Position numbers and translations under genes: made by a program | The notes under the pieces: generated by a model | The model's input: only the letters and a program-made list of their open reading frames with translations | What the model was told of the DNA's origin: nothing | The model's database searches: none | Part shown: positions 14,556 through 24,660 of the stretch, piece after piece | Layout of the letters: each line of letters starts with the position of its first letter | Position numbering within the stretch: the stretch's first letter is position 1 | Assembly: GCF_024586915.1 (NCBI RefSeq) | Contig: NZ_JANBVS010000013.1 | Location: forward strand, 1-64,000 | Direction of reading: 5' to 3' | DNA: 64,000 nt | From: Bradyrhizobium sp. SRS-191 | GTDB taxonomy: Bacteria; Pseudomonadota; Alphaproteobacteria; Rhizobiales; Xanthobacteraceae

Positions 14556-15725
14556 GTGCGGCTCGTCCGTAGTCGGCACGATACGAGATCTGCAATCCTG
14601 GGTTACCTCTGGTGCACCGGCGGCTCGTTCCGGCCGGATCTGGCGCAGGGCGTCGCGCTGACCGAGGCCAGCATCTCCCGCATCATCAGCGATCTGAAGA
14701 CCGAGGGGGTCATCCAGGAGACCCGGCGCGCGGCGCCTTATCGCGGCGGACCCAGCCTGTTCGTCGCCTTGAGCAGCGGCATCTCGGTTGCCGCGATCGA
14801 GGTCTCCAACAACCGGCTCTACGCCGCCGTCGGCACGCTGGCCGGCGACACGCTGTATTCGGAGCGCTACGACCTGCCTGACGGTCTCGGCGCCGCCGCC
14901 GTCACAGCGACGGTGACGCAGGCGGTTCGCGAGCTCGCGGCCTGGGCCACGCCGCGCGGTCTCGTGCTGGAGCAGCTGGCTGTCTCGATCCCGGGATACG
15001 ATCCGGATCTGCGTGCCAGCCCGATCGTGCCGCTCGATGCCGATGCGCTCGCCAACGTCCTGCAGCGTGAGCTTCCGGAGACGCCGGCGCGCTTGACCAA
15101 TTCGATGGTTGCCCGCGCCGTCGCGCATCGTCTGCAGATGGGAACCGGTGTGCTCGGCGGCTCGTATTTCTTCGTGTTCGTCGGCCATGGCGTTGGCGCC
15201 GCGATCGTCGACGAACTCGCCGAAAGCGGCGATGTCGAGACCTGCGAGATCGGCCACGTCGTGATCGAACGCGGCGGCCGCTGCTGTCGCTGCGGTCATG
15301 GAGGCTGCCTCGAGCCCTATGTGTCGACCGTTGCGCTCGCTGACATTCTTGAGGTGCAGGAAGGCGATCTGATCGGCCGCGGCGATCGCTGGCCGGACGA
15401 TTACAACATCCCGGCGGCGGCCCGGGCAGAGATCAAGGCGCGGTTGGGCCTGCTCGGCCTCGCGATCGGCAACGCGCTCAATCTCAACCGCCAGCGCAAT
15501 GTCGTGATCGCCGGATGGCCGGGGGCTCTGCCCGCGGAGGATCGCGCCGTGGTCCTGGACGCCATCGGCGCATCGCGCCTCGGCGGCCTGCAGGGCATTG
15601 CGCTCACTTTCTCTACGGCAAGCCTCGGGCGCGAGCCGGTCTCCGGACTGGCGCTCGCCGCTTTCTCGTTCATTCGCCGCAGCGGCGCGCGTCGCAAGCA
15701 GCGACAGCAATTGATCTCGAATTGA
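14556..15725 (+). CDS. ROK-family transcriptional regulator
   Basis: The 389-residue protein has an N-terminal winged helix (residues ~8-55, VALTEASISRIISDLKTEGVI) and a ROK domain. The zinc motif is present as CCRCGHGGCLEPY near residue 245, and EIGHVVIE precedes it. The phosphate-binding DxGxT of sugar kinases is replaced (AIEVSNNRLYAAVGTL), so this is a regulator, not a kinase. The GTG at 14556 lies just after GGGAGGACC. It is followed 44 bases later by a solute-binding protein gene on the same strand, which suggests sugar or oligosaccharide-dependent control of uptake. Confidence 0.85.
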   Translation: MRLVRSRHDTRSAILGYLWCTGGSFRPDLAQGVALTEASISRIISDLKTEGVIQETRRAAPYRGGPSLFVALSSGISVAAIEVSNNRLYAAVGTLAGDTLYSERYDLPDGLGAAAVTATVTQAVRELAAWATPRGLVLEQLAVSIPGYDPDLRASPIVPLDADALANVLQRELPETPARLTNSMVARAVAHRLQMGTGVLGGSYFFVFVGHGVGAAIVDELAESGDVETCEIGHVVIERGGRCCRCGHGGCLEPYVSTVALADILEVQEGDLIGRGDRWPDDYNIPAAARAEIKARLGLLGLAIGNALNLNRQRNVVIAGWPGALPAEDRAVVLDAIGASRLGGLQGIALTFSTASLGREPVSGLALAAFSFIRRSGARRKQRQQLISN

Positions 15726-15769
15726 CAAACGTCGGCGGCCGTCACGTCCGACGATCATGGGAGGGAAGC

Positions 15770-17341
15770 ATGAAACCACATCACGCTCTGGCGGGCGCTC
15801 TGTTCTGTCTGGCGGCAGCGCTGCCGGCCACGTTCGCGCACGCCGAAACCGTGCTGAAGGTGAAGCCGTCGGGCGACCTCAAAGTCCTCGATCCGACCAT
15901 CGCCGCGGATTCGATCGCGCGCAATTTCGGCTACATGATCTACGATACGCTGTTCACGGTCGACGACAAGCTCCAGGTCAAGCCGCAGATGGTCGACAGC
16001 TGGACCACCTCCGCGGACCGCAAGATCTGGACCTTCAAGCTGCGCGACGGGCTCAAGTTCGGCGACGGCGCGAGCGTGACGTCGGAGGACGTCGTCGCCT
16101 CACTCAAGCGCTGGAGCCAGGCCGATGCGATGGGGCAGATGCTGAATGCCCATGGCGCAGCCTGGGACATCGTCGACGCCAAGACCTTCAGCCTGACTTT
16201 GAAGGAGCCCTGGGGCTTCGTGCTCGACGCGCTCGCCAAGCCGGGCGCACCGGTGCCCTTCATCGTTCCGGCTCGCGTCATCGCCGCGACCGCTGCCGGG
16301 CAGCCACTCGCAGATCAGACCGGGTCAGGTCCCTTCATCTTCAAGAAGGATGAATGGGTGCCAGGCTCCAAGCTGGTGTTCACCAAGAACCCGAATTACG
16401 TGCCGCGCGCCGAGCCGGCATCGGGACTTTCCGGCGGCAAGGTCGTCAAGTTCGACCGCGTCGAATGGCTGATCATTCCCGACCAGCAGACCGCGCTCGA
16501 CGCGTTGAAAAAGGGCGAGCTGGATATCGCCGAGGACATTCCGACCGATCTCGTTCCGGTGGCGAAGGCCGGCAGGAACGTGGTCGTCTCCAACCAGGAC
16601 GAGATCGGCGTGGCGCAGCAGATCCGCCTCAACTCGGTCCAGCCGCCATTCGATAATCCCGCCATCCGCCGCGCCGCGCTGCTGGCGGTGAATCCAACTG
16701 ATTACATCGAGGCCTGGGGTGGCGGCGAGGGCGGCCTGATCAAGGCGTGCAAATCATTCTACATCTGCGCCTCGCCCTACTACACGGAGTTGGGCTTTCC
16801 GTCCTTCGACCTGGAGAAGGCGAAGACGCTGCTGCGCGAGAGCGGCTATGACGGCACGCCGGTCGTGATCCTCGATGCCTCGGAGAATGCGCAGATCCAT
16901 CCGGCGAGCCTCGTCGCCGAGCAGCAGCTCAAGGCGGCCGGCTTCAAGGTCGACGTGCAGGCGATGGACTGGGCGACGGTCGTGAGCCGCCGCGCCAAGA
17001 AGGAGCCGGTCGGGCAGGGCGGCTGGTCGATCTTCATCTCCGGTCCCGGCGGGCTCGACATGATGTTGCCGATCAGCCATCTCGGCCTGCGCTCGAACTG
17101 CGACAAGGCGTGGTTCGGCTGGCCCTGCGACGCCGGGATCGAGAAGCTGCGTGCCGCGTTCGGCGACTCCGCCGACATGGCCGAGCGCAAGGCGCTCGCC
17201 GAGCAGATCCAGCTGCGCGCCGTGCAGACCGTGCCGTACATTCCGATCGCGGTGGCCTATCAGTTCCGCGCCGCGCGCGCCGATCTGACCGGCATCCTCA
17301 ATCCGCCGGCGCCGGTGTACTGGAACGTGTCGCGCAAGTGA
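15770..17341 (+). CDS. ABC transporter substrate-binding protein, family 5 (peptide/dipeptide type)
   Basis: The 523-residue protein starts with a Sec signal peptide (LAGALFCLAAALPATFAHA, cleavage after AHA) and then has the family-5 layout: DLKVLDPTIAADS at the mature N terminus, a central VAQQIRLNSVQPPFDNPAIRRA motif region (signature of peptide/nickel-binding proteins), and a C-terminal YIPIAVAYQF stretch. It binds peptides or small solutes in the periplasm and hands them to a permease. No permease or ATPase genes are adjacent, so it is an orphan here. The strong GGGAGGGAAGC ribosome-binding site fixes the start. It likely shares a transcript with the upstream ROK regulator gene. Confidence 0.88.
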   Translation: MKPHHALAGALFCLAAALPATFAHAETVLKVKPSGDLKVLDPTIAADSIARNFGYMIYDTLFTVDDKLQVKPQMVDSWTTSADRKIWTFKLRDGLKFGDGASVTSEDVVASLKRWSQADAMGQMLNAHGAAWDIVDAKTFSLTLKEPWGFVLDALAKPGAPVPFIVPARVIAATAAGQPLADQTGSGPFIFKKDEWVPGSKLVFTKNPNYVPRAEPASGLSGGKVVKFDRVEWLIIPDQQTALDALKKGELDIAEDIPTDLVPVAKAGRNVVVSNQDEIGVAQQIRLNSVQPPFDNPAIRRAALLAVNPTDYIEAWGGGEGGLIKACKSFYICASPYYTELGFPSFDLEKAKTLLRESGYDGTPVVILDASENAQIHPASLVAEQQLKAAGFKVDVQAMDWATVVSRRAKKEPVGQGGWSIFISGPGGLDMMLPISHLGLRSNCDKAWFGWPCDAGIEKLRAAFGDSADMAERKALAEQIQLRAVQTVPYIPIAVAYQFRAARADLTGILNPPAPVYWNVSRK

Positions 17342-17350
17342 GGCGGCGGG

Positions 17351-17845
17351 CTAGCCGTTCGGCAGCTCGAACACCAGGCACGTCGTGGTGGCATGCGCCA
17401 GCAGGCGGCCTTGTGAATCGATGATGCGCGCTTCGGCCGTCGCGGCGCGGCGGCCGAATGACAGCGTCTTCCCCTCGGTCCGCACCACGCCTGTCGCTTC
17501 GGTCATCGCCTTGACGAAGGAGATCTTGAACTCCAGCGTCGTGTAGCCGCTGCCCTGCGGACATTGCGTGTGGACGGCGAGTCCCATCGCCGAATCCAAC
17601 AGGATCGCGGCATAGCCGCCGTGAACGGAGCCGATGGGATTGTAGTGCCGCAAGCCGGGCACGCTGTGCATCACGACATGGCCCGGCTCTGCGGTGCAGT
17701 CGAACGGCGCGACCGTCTGCATGATCGGCGGCTGCGGCAGCGTCCCGGCGAAGACGCCGCGCACGAACTCGAGCCCAGGCATCGAGGCCAGCACCGTCAC
17801 CGGCACCACGCCGAATTCGATCTCGGGTCCGACGGCTTCGTTCAT
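17351..17845 (-). CDS. PaaI-family hotdog thioesterase
   Basis: A 164-residue hotdog-fold protein. The active region is NPIGSVHGGYAAILLDSAMG, with the HGG loop and catalytic D used by PaaI-type acyl-CoA thioesterases, and a second half starting YTTLEFKISFVKAMTEATG, followed by ARIIDSQGRLLAHATTTCLVF. It hydrolyses acyl-CoA or aromatic acyl-CoA esters; the actual substrate is unknown. The ATG at 17845 is chosen because GGGAGA lies 7 bases upstream. It converges with the binding-protein gene and lies downstream of carA, separated by the carA terminator. Confidence 0.85.
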   Translation of the reverse strand: MNEAVGPEIEFGVVPVTVLASMPGLEFVRGVFAGTLPQPPIMQTVAPFDCTAEPGHVVMHSVPGLRHYNPIGSVHGGYAAILLDSAMGLAVHTQCPQGSGYTTLEFKISFVKAMTEATGVVRTEGKTLSFGRRAATAEARIIDSQGRLLAHATTTCLVFELPNG

Positions 17846-17938
17846 GTCACGATCTCCCGACAAATGATGGTCATCATACAAAGAAGATGGACGCAGTGCG
17901 AGCGCAAATGTCGGCGGGGTGATCACGACGTCACGGGC

Positions 17939-17967
17939 AAAAAAATGCCCGGGAGCGACCCGGGCAT
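17939..17967 (-). terminator. Intrinsic terminator of carA
   Basis: Minus strand TGCCCGGG / CCCGGGCA 8-bp stem, TCGCT loop, seven T residues; about 15 bases after the carA stop. Confidence 0.9.
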
Positions 17968-17982
17968 TCAAAGGGCTGGAGA

Positions 17983-19179
<1,197 letters not shown>

Positions 19180-19371
19180 GAGGCCTCTACATAGTGGGGC
19201 AAGCGCCCGGCGTCAAAGCAGGAAGCGGCCGATTCACACGGGATTTCGGTCAATTTGCGCTGACAACGGCCCGGTTTCGGTACCTTCGGCCGGAACGGAT
19301 GCGGAACCGAGTTGTCTCAAAGGGACGAACCGCCTAGACCAGCCGCCAACCGAATTTACGAGGGCGAGATC

Positions 19372-19827
19372 ATGCTGCGCGACGACATCAACACCGCGGT
19401 CAAGGAGGCGATGAAGGCCAAGGACGAGCGCAAGCTGTCCACCCTTCGCATGGTCAACTCGACCTTGAAGAACGCCGACATCGCCGCCCGCGGCGAGGGC
19501 AAGCCGCCGCTCACCGACGCCGACGTCCTCGCGGTGCTGCAGAAGATGATCAAGCAGCGCCAGGAATCCGTCGAATTGTACGAAAAGGGCGGCCGCGCCG
19601 AACTCGCCGCCGGCGAGCGCGAGGAGATCGCGGTGATCTCCGCCTACCTGCCGAAGCAGATGAGCGACGACGAGGTAAAGTCGGCGATTTCGGCCGCCGT
19701 GACCGAGACCGGCGCCGCCGGCATGAAGGATATGGGCAAGGTGATCGCGGTGCTGAAAGCCAAGTACACCGGCCAGATGGATTTTGCGAAAGCCAGCGCG
19801 CTGGTGAAGGCCGCGCTGTCGGGCTAA
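19372..19827 (+). CDS. GatB/YqeY domain protein
   Basis: A 151-residue protein with the YqeY helical fold: MLRDDINTAVKEAMKAKDE, LSTLRMVNSTLKNADIAARG, VLQKMIKQRQESVELYEKGGR and the C-terminal PKQMSDDEVKSAI tRNA-binding-like domain. It resembles the tail of GatB and is assumed to act in tRNA-dependent amidation, but its role is not proven. The ATG at 19372 follows GAGGGCGAGA. In many alphaproteobacteria it lies between carA and dnaG-rpoD, as here apart from an inserted 10 kb of other genes. Confidence 0.85.
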   Translation: MLRDDINTAVKEAMKAKDERKLSTLRMVNSTLKNADIAARGEGKPPLTDADVLAVLQKMIKQRQESVELYEKGGRAELAAGEREEIAVISAYLPKQMSDDEVKSAISAAVTETGAAGMKDMGKVIAVLKAKYTGQMDFAKASALVKAALSG

Positions 19828-19870
19828 CGACTGCTGAATAGTCAACAGTAGCAACCGCAGCCGCGGTGCG

Positions 19871-20034
19871 CTCCCTCTCCCCGTTCTTCACGGGAAGAGG
19901 GGCGGGGTGAGGGGCAGCCGCACGGGAGGTGCGCGCCGATAGACCTGTACCCCCTCACCCGGATTGCATCTGACGATGCAATCCGACCTCTCCCCGCCCT
20001 AGCGAAGCTCCGCTTCGCCCTGGCGGGGAGAGGT
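19871..20034. repeat. Intergenic repeat family B, copy 1
   Basis: Begins CTCCCTCTCCCCGTTCTTC and ends GGCGGGGAGAGGT, with the internal palindrome GGATTGCATC-TGAC-GATGCAATCC. The same element appears inverted at 21738-21884 and in degenerate form at 24288-24524 and 41403-41614. Confidence 0.75.
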
Positions 20035-20085
20035 AAGAGACCGGGCCGTTGCTCGGCAAACAACCGAGAGGGAAACACCTCCGTC

Positions 20086-21693
20086 ATGCTTCAGGAAACG
20101 TCCGACTACGACCAGCTGTATCGCGACTTCCGCTGGGACATCCCGGCGCAATTCAACATTGCTGTCGCGACCTGCGATCTCCACGCCGACGGCTCCGGCC
20201 GGCTCGCCCTGATCGTCGTCGAGGAGGATGGCGCCGCCCGACGCGTATCCTTCGACGAGCTGCGCGACTATTCCTGCCGCTTCGCCAACGTGCTCAAGGC
20301 CGATGGCCTGGCACAGGGCGATCGCGTCGCGGTGTTCCTGTCGCAATCCCTGGAGCTGCCGATCGTCCATCTCGCCGCCTTCCGCGCCGGCCTGGTCTCG
20401 GTGCCGCTGTTCACGCTGTTCGGCGAGGATGCGCTGCAATTCCGCCTGCAGAATTCCGGCGCCAAGGTCGTGGTCACCGACATGACGGGCCTCGCCAAGC
20501 TCGCCCGCATTCGCGATCAATTGCCGGAGCTGAAGACGATCTACGTCACCGACGGCGACGGCAGCGGCGCCCGGCCGTTCTGGCCGACGCTGGAGCGCGC
20601 CTCCGATCGCTTTCCGACCGTCGCCACCTCGAGCGACGATCCCGCCATCATCATCTACACCTCCGGCACGACCGGAAATCCCAAGGGCGCGCTGCACGCG
20701 CATCGCGTGCTGCTCGGCCATCTGCCGAATGTCGAGATGGTGCACGGCTTCCTGCCGAAGCCCGGCGACGTGATGTGGACGCCGGCGGACTGGGCCTGGA
20801 TCGGCGGCCTGTTCGATGCGCTGTTTCCGGCCTGGTACCATGCCGTGCCGGTGGTCGGCTATCGGGCCAGGAAGTTCGTGCCGCAGGCGGCGATGCAGCT
20901 GATGGCGGACTATCACATCCGCAACGTCTTCCTGCCGCCGACTGCGCTCAAGCTGATGCGTCAGGCCAACGTCAAGCACGACGGCGTCAAGTTGCGCAGC
21001 ATCCTCACCGGCGGCGAGTCGCTCGGCGCCGAGCTGCTCGACTGGGTGCGCGGGACCTTCGGCATCGATGCGCACGAGATCTACGGCCAGACCGAATGCA
21101 ATCTCGTCGTCGGCAACAATGCCAAGCTGTTTCCGATCCGGCCGGGCTCGATGGGCAAGGCCACCCCAGGCTTCGAGGTGCTGATCGTCAACGACAAGGG
21201 CGAGGGGCTGCCACGCGGCGAGCGAGGCATCATCGGCGTGCGCCAGCCCAATCCCTGCACCATGATCGAATATTGGCGCAATCCCGAGGCGACGCGGAAG
21301 AAGTTCGCGTCTGACGTGCTGCTGACCGGCGATCTCGGCACCCAGGATGAGGACGGCTATTTCTGGTATGCGAGCCGCGAGGACGACGTCATCACCTCCG
21401 CCGGCTACCGCATCGGCCCCGCGGAGATCGAGGATACCTTGCTCAAGCATCCCGCGGTGGCGCTCGCCGCGGTCGTCGGCATTCCCGATCCCTTGCGCAC
21501 AGAGGCCGTGAAAGCCTGGATCGTGCTGCGGCCGGGCTTCGTTGCGAATGACACGCTATCGCGAGAGATCCAGGACTTCGTCAAGGTGAAGCTCGCGGCG
21601 CATGAATACCCCAGGCATGTGGAGTTCACGGACACCCTGCCGATGACGGCGACGGGCAAGGTGCTGCGGCGGGAATTGAGGGCGCGGGGGTAA
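20086..21693 (+). CDS. AMP-dependent acyl-CoA synthetase
   Basis: The 535-residue protein is an ANL-superfamily adenylating enzyme. The ATP-binding P-loop is IIIYTSGTTGNPKGALHAHR (residues ~186-205), followed by YGQTECN (motif A5), TGDLGTQDEDGYFWYASREDD (A7/A8 hinge) and the catalytic lysine region MTATGKVLRREL at the C terminus. It activates a carboxylic acid to acyl-AMP and then acyl-CoA; the pattern is closest to medium-chain or acetyl/propionyl-type synthetases but the substrate is not certain. The ATG at 20086 has only a distant GAGAGGGAAAC site. The gene is bracketed by inverted copies of repeat family B. Confidence 0.85.
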   Translation: MLQETSDYDQLYRDFRWDIPAQFNIAVATCDLHADGSGRLALIVVEEDGAARRVSFDELRDYSCRFANVLKADGLAQGDRVAVFLSQSLELPIVHLAAFRAGLVSVPLFTLFGEDALQFRLQNSGAKVVVTDMTGLAKLARIRDQLPELKTIYVTDGDGSGARPFWPTLERASDRFPTVATSSDDPAIIIYTSGTTGNPKGALHAHRVLLGHLPNVEMVHGFLPKPGDVMWTPADWAWIGGLFDALFPAWYHAVPVVGYRARKFVPQAAMQLMADYHIRNVFLPPTALKLMRQANVKHDGVKLRSILTGGESLGAELLDWVRGTFGIDAHEIYGQTECNLVVGNNAKLFPIRPGSMGKATPGFEVLIVNDKGEGLPRGERGIIGVRQPNPCTMIEYWRNPEATRKKFASDVLLTGDLGTQDEDGYFWYASREDDVITSAGYRIGPAEIEDTLLKHPAVALAAVVGIPDPLRTEAVKAWIVLRPGFVANDTLSREIQDFVKVKLAAHEYPRHVEFTDTLPMTATGKVLRRELRARG

Positions 21694-21737
21694 ACTCGCC
21701 TTCGTTTGACGCAGGATCGTGCAGCTTGCGTATCTGG

Positions 21738-21884
21738 CCCCGCCAGGGCGAAGCGAAGCTTCGCTGAGCAGGGAGAGGTCGGATGCATCGTTAGATGCAA
21801 TCCGGGAGGAGGCTCTCCGCACTGTCGGTGCGCGTGGCTGCCCCTCACCCCAACCCTCTCCCCGTAAGAACGGGGAGAGGGAGC
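21738..21884. repeat. Intergenic repeat family B, copy 2 (inverted relative to copy 1)
   Basis: Reads as the reverse complement of copy 1: CCGCCAGGGCGAAGCG..., central GATGCATCGTTAGATGCAATC, and end CCCCGT-AAGAACGGGGAGAG. It lies 45 bases after the acyl-CoA synthetase stop. Confidence 0.75.
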
Positions 21885-22027
21885 CTAGCGCCCGTGCGGC
21901 AACGGGCTCACCTCATTGGAAGTAGATCAAGCATGCGTTGTCGTATTCTGCCTACAAGTTGAAATTGAAATCTCCGCCCTCCCGCTGTTAGCATCGTCCC
22001 AACAAAAACATGCAGGAGGGACCGCCG

Positions 22028-22804
22028 ATGACCGCATCCGTTTCGGGACGATCTGATCCCGTGGTGCGCCGCATCACCACGGCCGACATTGCCGAGGCCT
22101 TGACGCAAGGCTTGCGGGATTTCCAGGCCGCGCCGCTGTTCGGCCTGGCCTTCGGCCTGATCTACGTGCTCGGCGGCGTCAGCATCGTGCTGTGCGTGAC
22201 CGCCTTCGGGATGGTCTATCTGGCCTATCCGCTGGCCGCAGGCTTCGCGCTGATCGGGCCGTTCGTCGCCATCGGCCTCTACGAGGTCAGCCGCCGCCGC
22301 GAGCTCGGCCAGCCGATCTCCTACGGCGCGGTCTGGCGGACGATCACCTCGCGCGCCGAGATCGCCTGGATGGCCTTCGTCACCGTGTTCTTCTTCGTCA
22401 TCTGGATGTACCAGATCAGGCTGCTGATCGCGCTGCTGCTCGGGCTCAACGCCTCGTTCTCCAGCTTCAAGGAATTCATGACGGTGGTTCTCACGACCAA
22501 TGAGGGCCTGCTGTTTCTCGCGATCGGCAATCTCGACGGTGCCGCATTGTCGCTGGTGCTGTTCTCACTGACCGTCGTGTCGTTTCCGCTGCTGCTGGAT
22601 CGTGATGTCGATTTCGTCACCGCGATGATCACCAGCGTGCGCGCCGTCGTGAACAGCCCGGGACCGATGATCGGCTGGGCCGCGGTCATCACCGTGCTGC
22701 TGATCGTCTCGGCGCTGCCGTACTTTCTCGGCCTGCTTGTGACTGTGCCGGTGCTGGGCCATGCGACCTGGCATCTCTATCGCCGGATCGTTGCGCCTGC
22801 CTGA
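22028..22804 (+). CDS. DUF2189-like integral membrane protein
   Basis: The 258-residue protein has about six hydrophobic segments (e.g. LFGLAFGLIYVLGGVSIVL, FALIGPFVAIGLYEVSRRRE, WMAFVTVFFFVIWMYQIRLL, a C-terminal MIGWAAVITVLLIVSALPYF) and the DUF2189 pattern of a short N-terminal helix (DIAEALTQGLRDFQAAP) before the first helix. The family occurs in alphaproteobacteria near respiratory or cytochrome genes; its function is unknown. The ATG at 22028 is set by AGGAGGG 8 bases upstream. It is followed by another small membrane protein gene in the same direction. Confidence 0.75.
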   Translation: MTASVSGRSDPVVRRITTADIAEALTQGLRDFQAAPLFGLAFGLIYVLGGVSIVLCVTAFGMVYLAYPLAAGFALIGPFVAIGLYEVSRRRELGQPISYGAVWRTITSRAEIAWMAFVTVFFFVIWMYQIRLLIALLLGLNASFSSFKEFMTVVLTTNEGLLFLAIGNLDGAALSLVLFSLTVVSFPLLLDRDVDFVTAMITSVRAVVNSPGPMIGWAAVITVLLIVSALPYFLGLLVTVPVLGHATWHLYRRIVAPA

Positions 22805-22921
22805 GGGAACAGCAGGTCGGGACGAAGGTTGCATGGCCGACGAACGCGCCGCCGCGTATGCTTGGTGCAATGCGCGGCGGGCCGTCAGATGTCCGACCAG
22901 CGCCATCACCGGGGATGGATG

Positions 22922-23344
22922 ATGCCAGACAACATCGCCTTGTTCGCTACCATCATCCTGCTGCTGCCGATGTTCTATCTGCTGCTGGCGGCGCCGGCCT
23001 TCCTGCTGGTGCGGCTCGACATCGTGCCGGTGACGCGGCTGCTGCGCGGCATGTTCGATTCCTACTTCGTGGCGCTCGCGATCGCCGGCGGCATCGGCAC
23101 GCTGGCGGTTCTGGCCGATGGCCGTCCGCTCCTCGCCCTTGGCATTGCTTCCATCGCCGGCTTCGCGCTGCTGTCGCGCCGCTGGTTTCTGCAGCGGATG
23201 GATGCGCGCATCAGCGATCGCGATCGTGGCGATGCGACAGCCGTGCGCCGGTTGCGCTGGCTGCATTGGGGCGGCATGCTCAGCAACGCCATCCAGGTCG
23301 GTGGCGTGCTGGCGTACATCCCGCAGATCGCGGCGGTGTCGTAG
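22922..23344 (+). CDS. Small hypothetical membrane protein
   Basis: A 140-residue protein with at least three predicted membrane helices (FATIILLLPMFYLLLAAPAF, FVALAIAGGIGTLAVL and a C-terminal GGMLSNAIQVGGVLAYI). No family is recognised. It starts at ATG 22922, preceded by a second ATG and a GGGGATGG site. It lies 117 bases after the DUF2189-like gene and may be co-transcribed with it. Its stop nearly meets the convergent SRPBCC gene. Confidence 0.6.
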   Translation: MPDNIALFATIILLLPMFYLLLAAPAFLLVRLDIVPVTRLLRGMFDSYFVALAIAGGIGTLAVLADGRPLLALGIASIAGFALLSRRWFLQRMDARISDRDRGDATAVRRLRWLHWGGMLSNAIQVGGVLAYIPQIAAVS

Positions 23345-23357
23345 ACCGCTGCGGCGC

Positions 23358-23891
23358 TCAAGGCATTCCGATGCCGAGCGCCTTCATCGCCGACAGCATG
23401 CGCGCGGGCGGCGCCATCTTGATCGCGAGCGGCTGGCCGGTTTCGAGCAGGCTCTTGAGGCTCGACAGGATCGCAGGCCAGCCCTGGCGTCCGCCGGACA
23501 GGATGTCGTCGGACAGCGGCCGCTCATGCGCTTCGGTCATGGTGAGACGCACGGCATCGCCGGCCGGCTCGATCTCGTAGGTGACCAGCGTGCGGCCGAG
23601 CGCCGCGACGAGACCGGGCCAGTTGACGTCCCAGGTGATGGTCAGCCGTTGCGGCGGCTCGCAGACGACCACCTCGCCGTTGATGTGCTCGGAGCCATCG
23701 GGCGCGCGTACGATGAAGGCGCCGCCGGCGCGCAAATCCGCCTCGACGGCGAAGCCGAAGAAATATTGCCGGCTGAACTCGGCCGAGGTCAGTGCCTGCC
23801 AGACTTTCTCCGGCGTTGCCGCAATGTAGATCGTGTAGACGGTCTCCGGCTTGAACCTGGAGATGTCCACTGCGCGTCCCGGCTCAGTCAT
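23358..23891 (-). CDS. SRPBCC (AHSA1-like) domain protein
   Basis: A 177-residue START/Bet v1-fold protein with the AHSA1 pattern: VYTIYIAATPEKVWQALTSAE at the N terminus, FGFAVEADLRAGGAFI, VVVCEPPQRLTITWD and a C-terminal GWPAILSSLKSLLETG. It binds a hydrophobic ligand or acts as a chaperone; no precise role is known. The start overlaps the end of the ArsR gene by 8 bases, so the two are translationally coupled and form the common ArsR-SRPBCC pair. Confidence 0.82.
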   Translation of the reverse strand: MTEPGRAVDISRFKPETVYTIYIAATPEKVWQALTSAEFSRQYFFGFAVEADLRAGGAFIVRAPDGSEHINGEVVVCEPPQRLTITWDVNWPGLVAALGRTLVTYEIEPAGDAVRLTMTEAHERPLSDDILSGGRQGWPAILSSLKSLLETGQPLAIKMAPPARMLSAMKALGIGMP

Positions 23892-24198
23892 CGCTGTCCT
23901 CCAATCGCTTCTTCAAATCGCCGAGCGCTGTCAGCTTGGCGCGCTCGAATTTCCTGATCCAGCGTTCGCCGATCTGGTGGATCGGCACCGGATTGAGAAA
24001 GTGCAGCTTCTCGCGGCCATGCCTGCGCGTCGTCACCAGATTGGCCGCTTCGAGGATCGCAAGATGCTTGGTCACGGCCTGCCGCGTCATCGCGAGGCCG
24101 TCGCAGAGTTCAGTCAGGGTCTGGCCGTTGCGCGCATGAAGCCGGTCGAGCAGCGCCCGCCGCGATGCATCCGCCAGCGCCTTGAAGACCTCGTCCAT
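23884..24198 (-). CDS. ArsR-family regulator paired with SRPBCC gene
   Basis: A 104-residue winged-helix repressor (DEVFKALADASRRALLDRLH, then AMTRQAVTKHLAILEAANLVT as recognition helix) without obvious metal-binding cysteine pairs. It belongs to the subset of ArsR regulators found with SRPBCC proteins. The ATG at 24198 lies in a promoter with an operator directly upstream, and autoregulation is likely. The downstream SRPBCC gene overlaps its 3' end by 8 bases. Confidence 0.85.
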   Translation of the reverse strand: MDEVFKALADASRRALLDRLHARNGQTLTELCDGLAMTRQAVTKHLAILEAANLVTTRRHGREKLHFLNPVPIHQIGERWIRKFERAKLTALGDLKKRLEDSDD

Positions 24199-24205
24199 GG
24201 GACAG

Positions 24206-24235
24206 ATGATAGGCAACCAAATGGTTGCTTGTCAA
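24206..24235 (-). promoter_or_regulatory. ArsR promoter with palindromic operator in the spacer
   Basis: Minus strand TTGACA (24235-24230), 18-base spacer, TATCAT (24211-24206). The spacer contains GCAACCAAATGGTTGC (24213-24228), a perfect 7-bp inverted repeat, so bound repressor would block polymerase. Confidence 0.75.
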
Positions 24236-24287
24236 TCGAATGCAGCGCGTCATTGTTTGTGCCGAGATCATGCGGCTCGCTCGCTGC

Positions 24288-24524
24288 ACCTCTCCCCGCC
24301 CTTTGCGGGGAGAGGTCGGATTGCATAGCAATCCGGGGGCACGGCACATACGCGGCCCGGACTGCAGGTCCATCGGACGGGCGGTGCGCATGCGCCTGAA
24401 TGCGAAACGCGCTGGGATGTGTTCGTCGCGAGCCGAGGGGCGCTGTCGACGCAGATAGGTGGCACCGCCCGTGCCGAGCCTCTCACCCCGACCCTCTCCC
24501 CGTGAAGAACGGGGAGAGGGAGCG
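24288..24524. repeat. Intergenic repeat family B, copy 3
   Basis: Same orientation as copy 2: ACCTCTCCCCGCC...GGGGAGAGGTCGGATTGCAT at one end and CCGACCCTCTCCCC...GGGGAGAGGGA at the other, with an unrelated stretch of about 100 bases between. Confidence 0.65.
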
Positions 24525-24660
24525 CACCGTTGCTGCCGCAGAGCTCGACTCTCTAACGCGAGCTGTACGTCGTCGTGTCGTTGCGAGTCCGATCAACCAA
24601 GGCTTCCATCGGCCGCCTTGTCATGCATTAGTCGTGGCGTCACCCGCATCGAGGCGCCCC

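Noticed and set aside
14406..15779. Upstream part of a long minus-strand frame extending from the cupin gene across the ROK gene
   Set aside because: It lacks any domain and overlaps a well-supported ROK gene; the cupin start at 14405 has its own ribosome-binding site.
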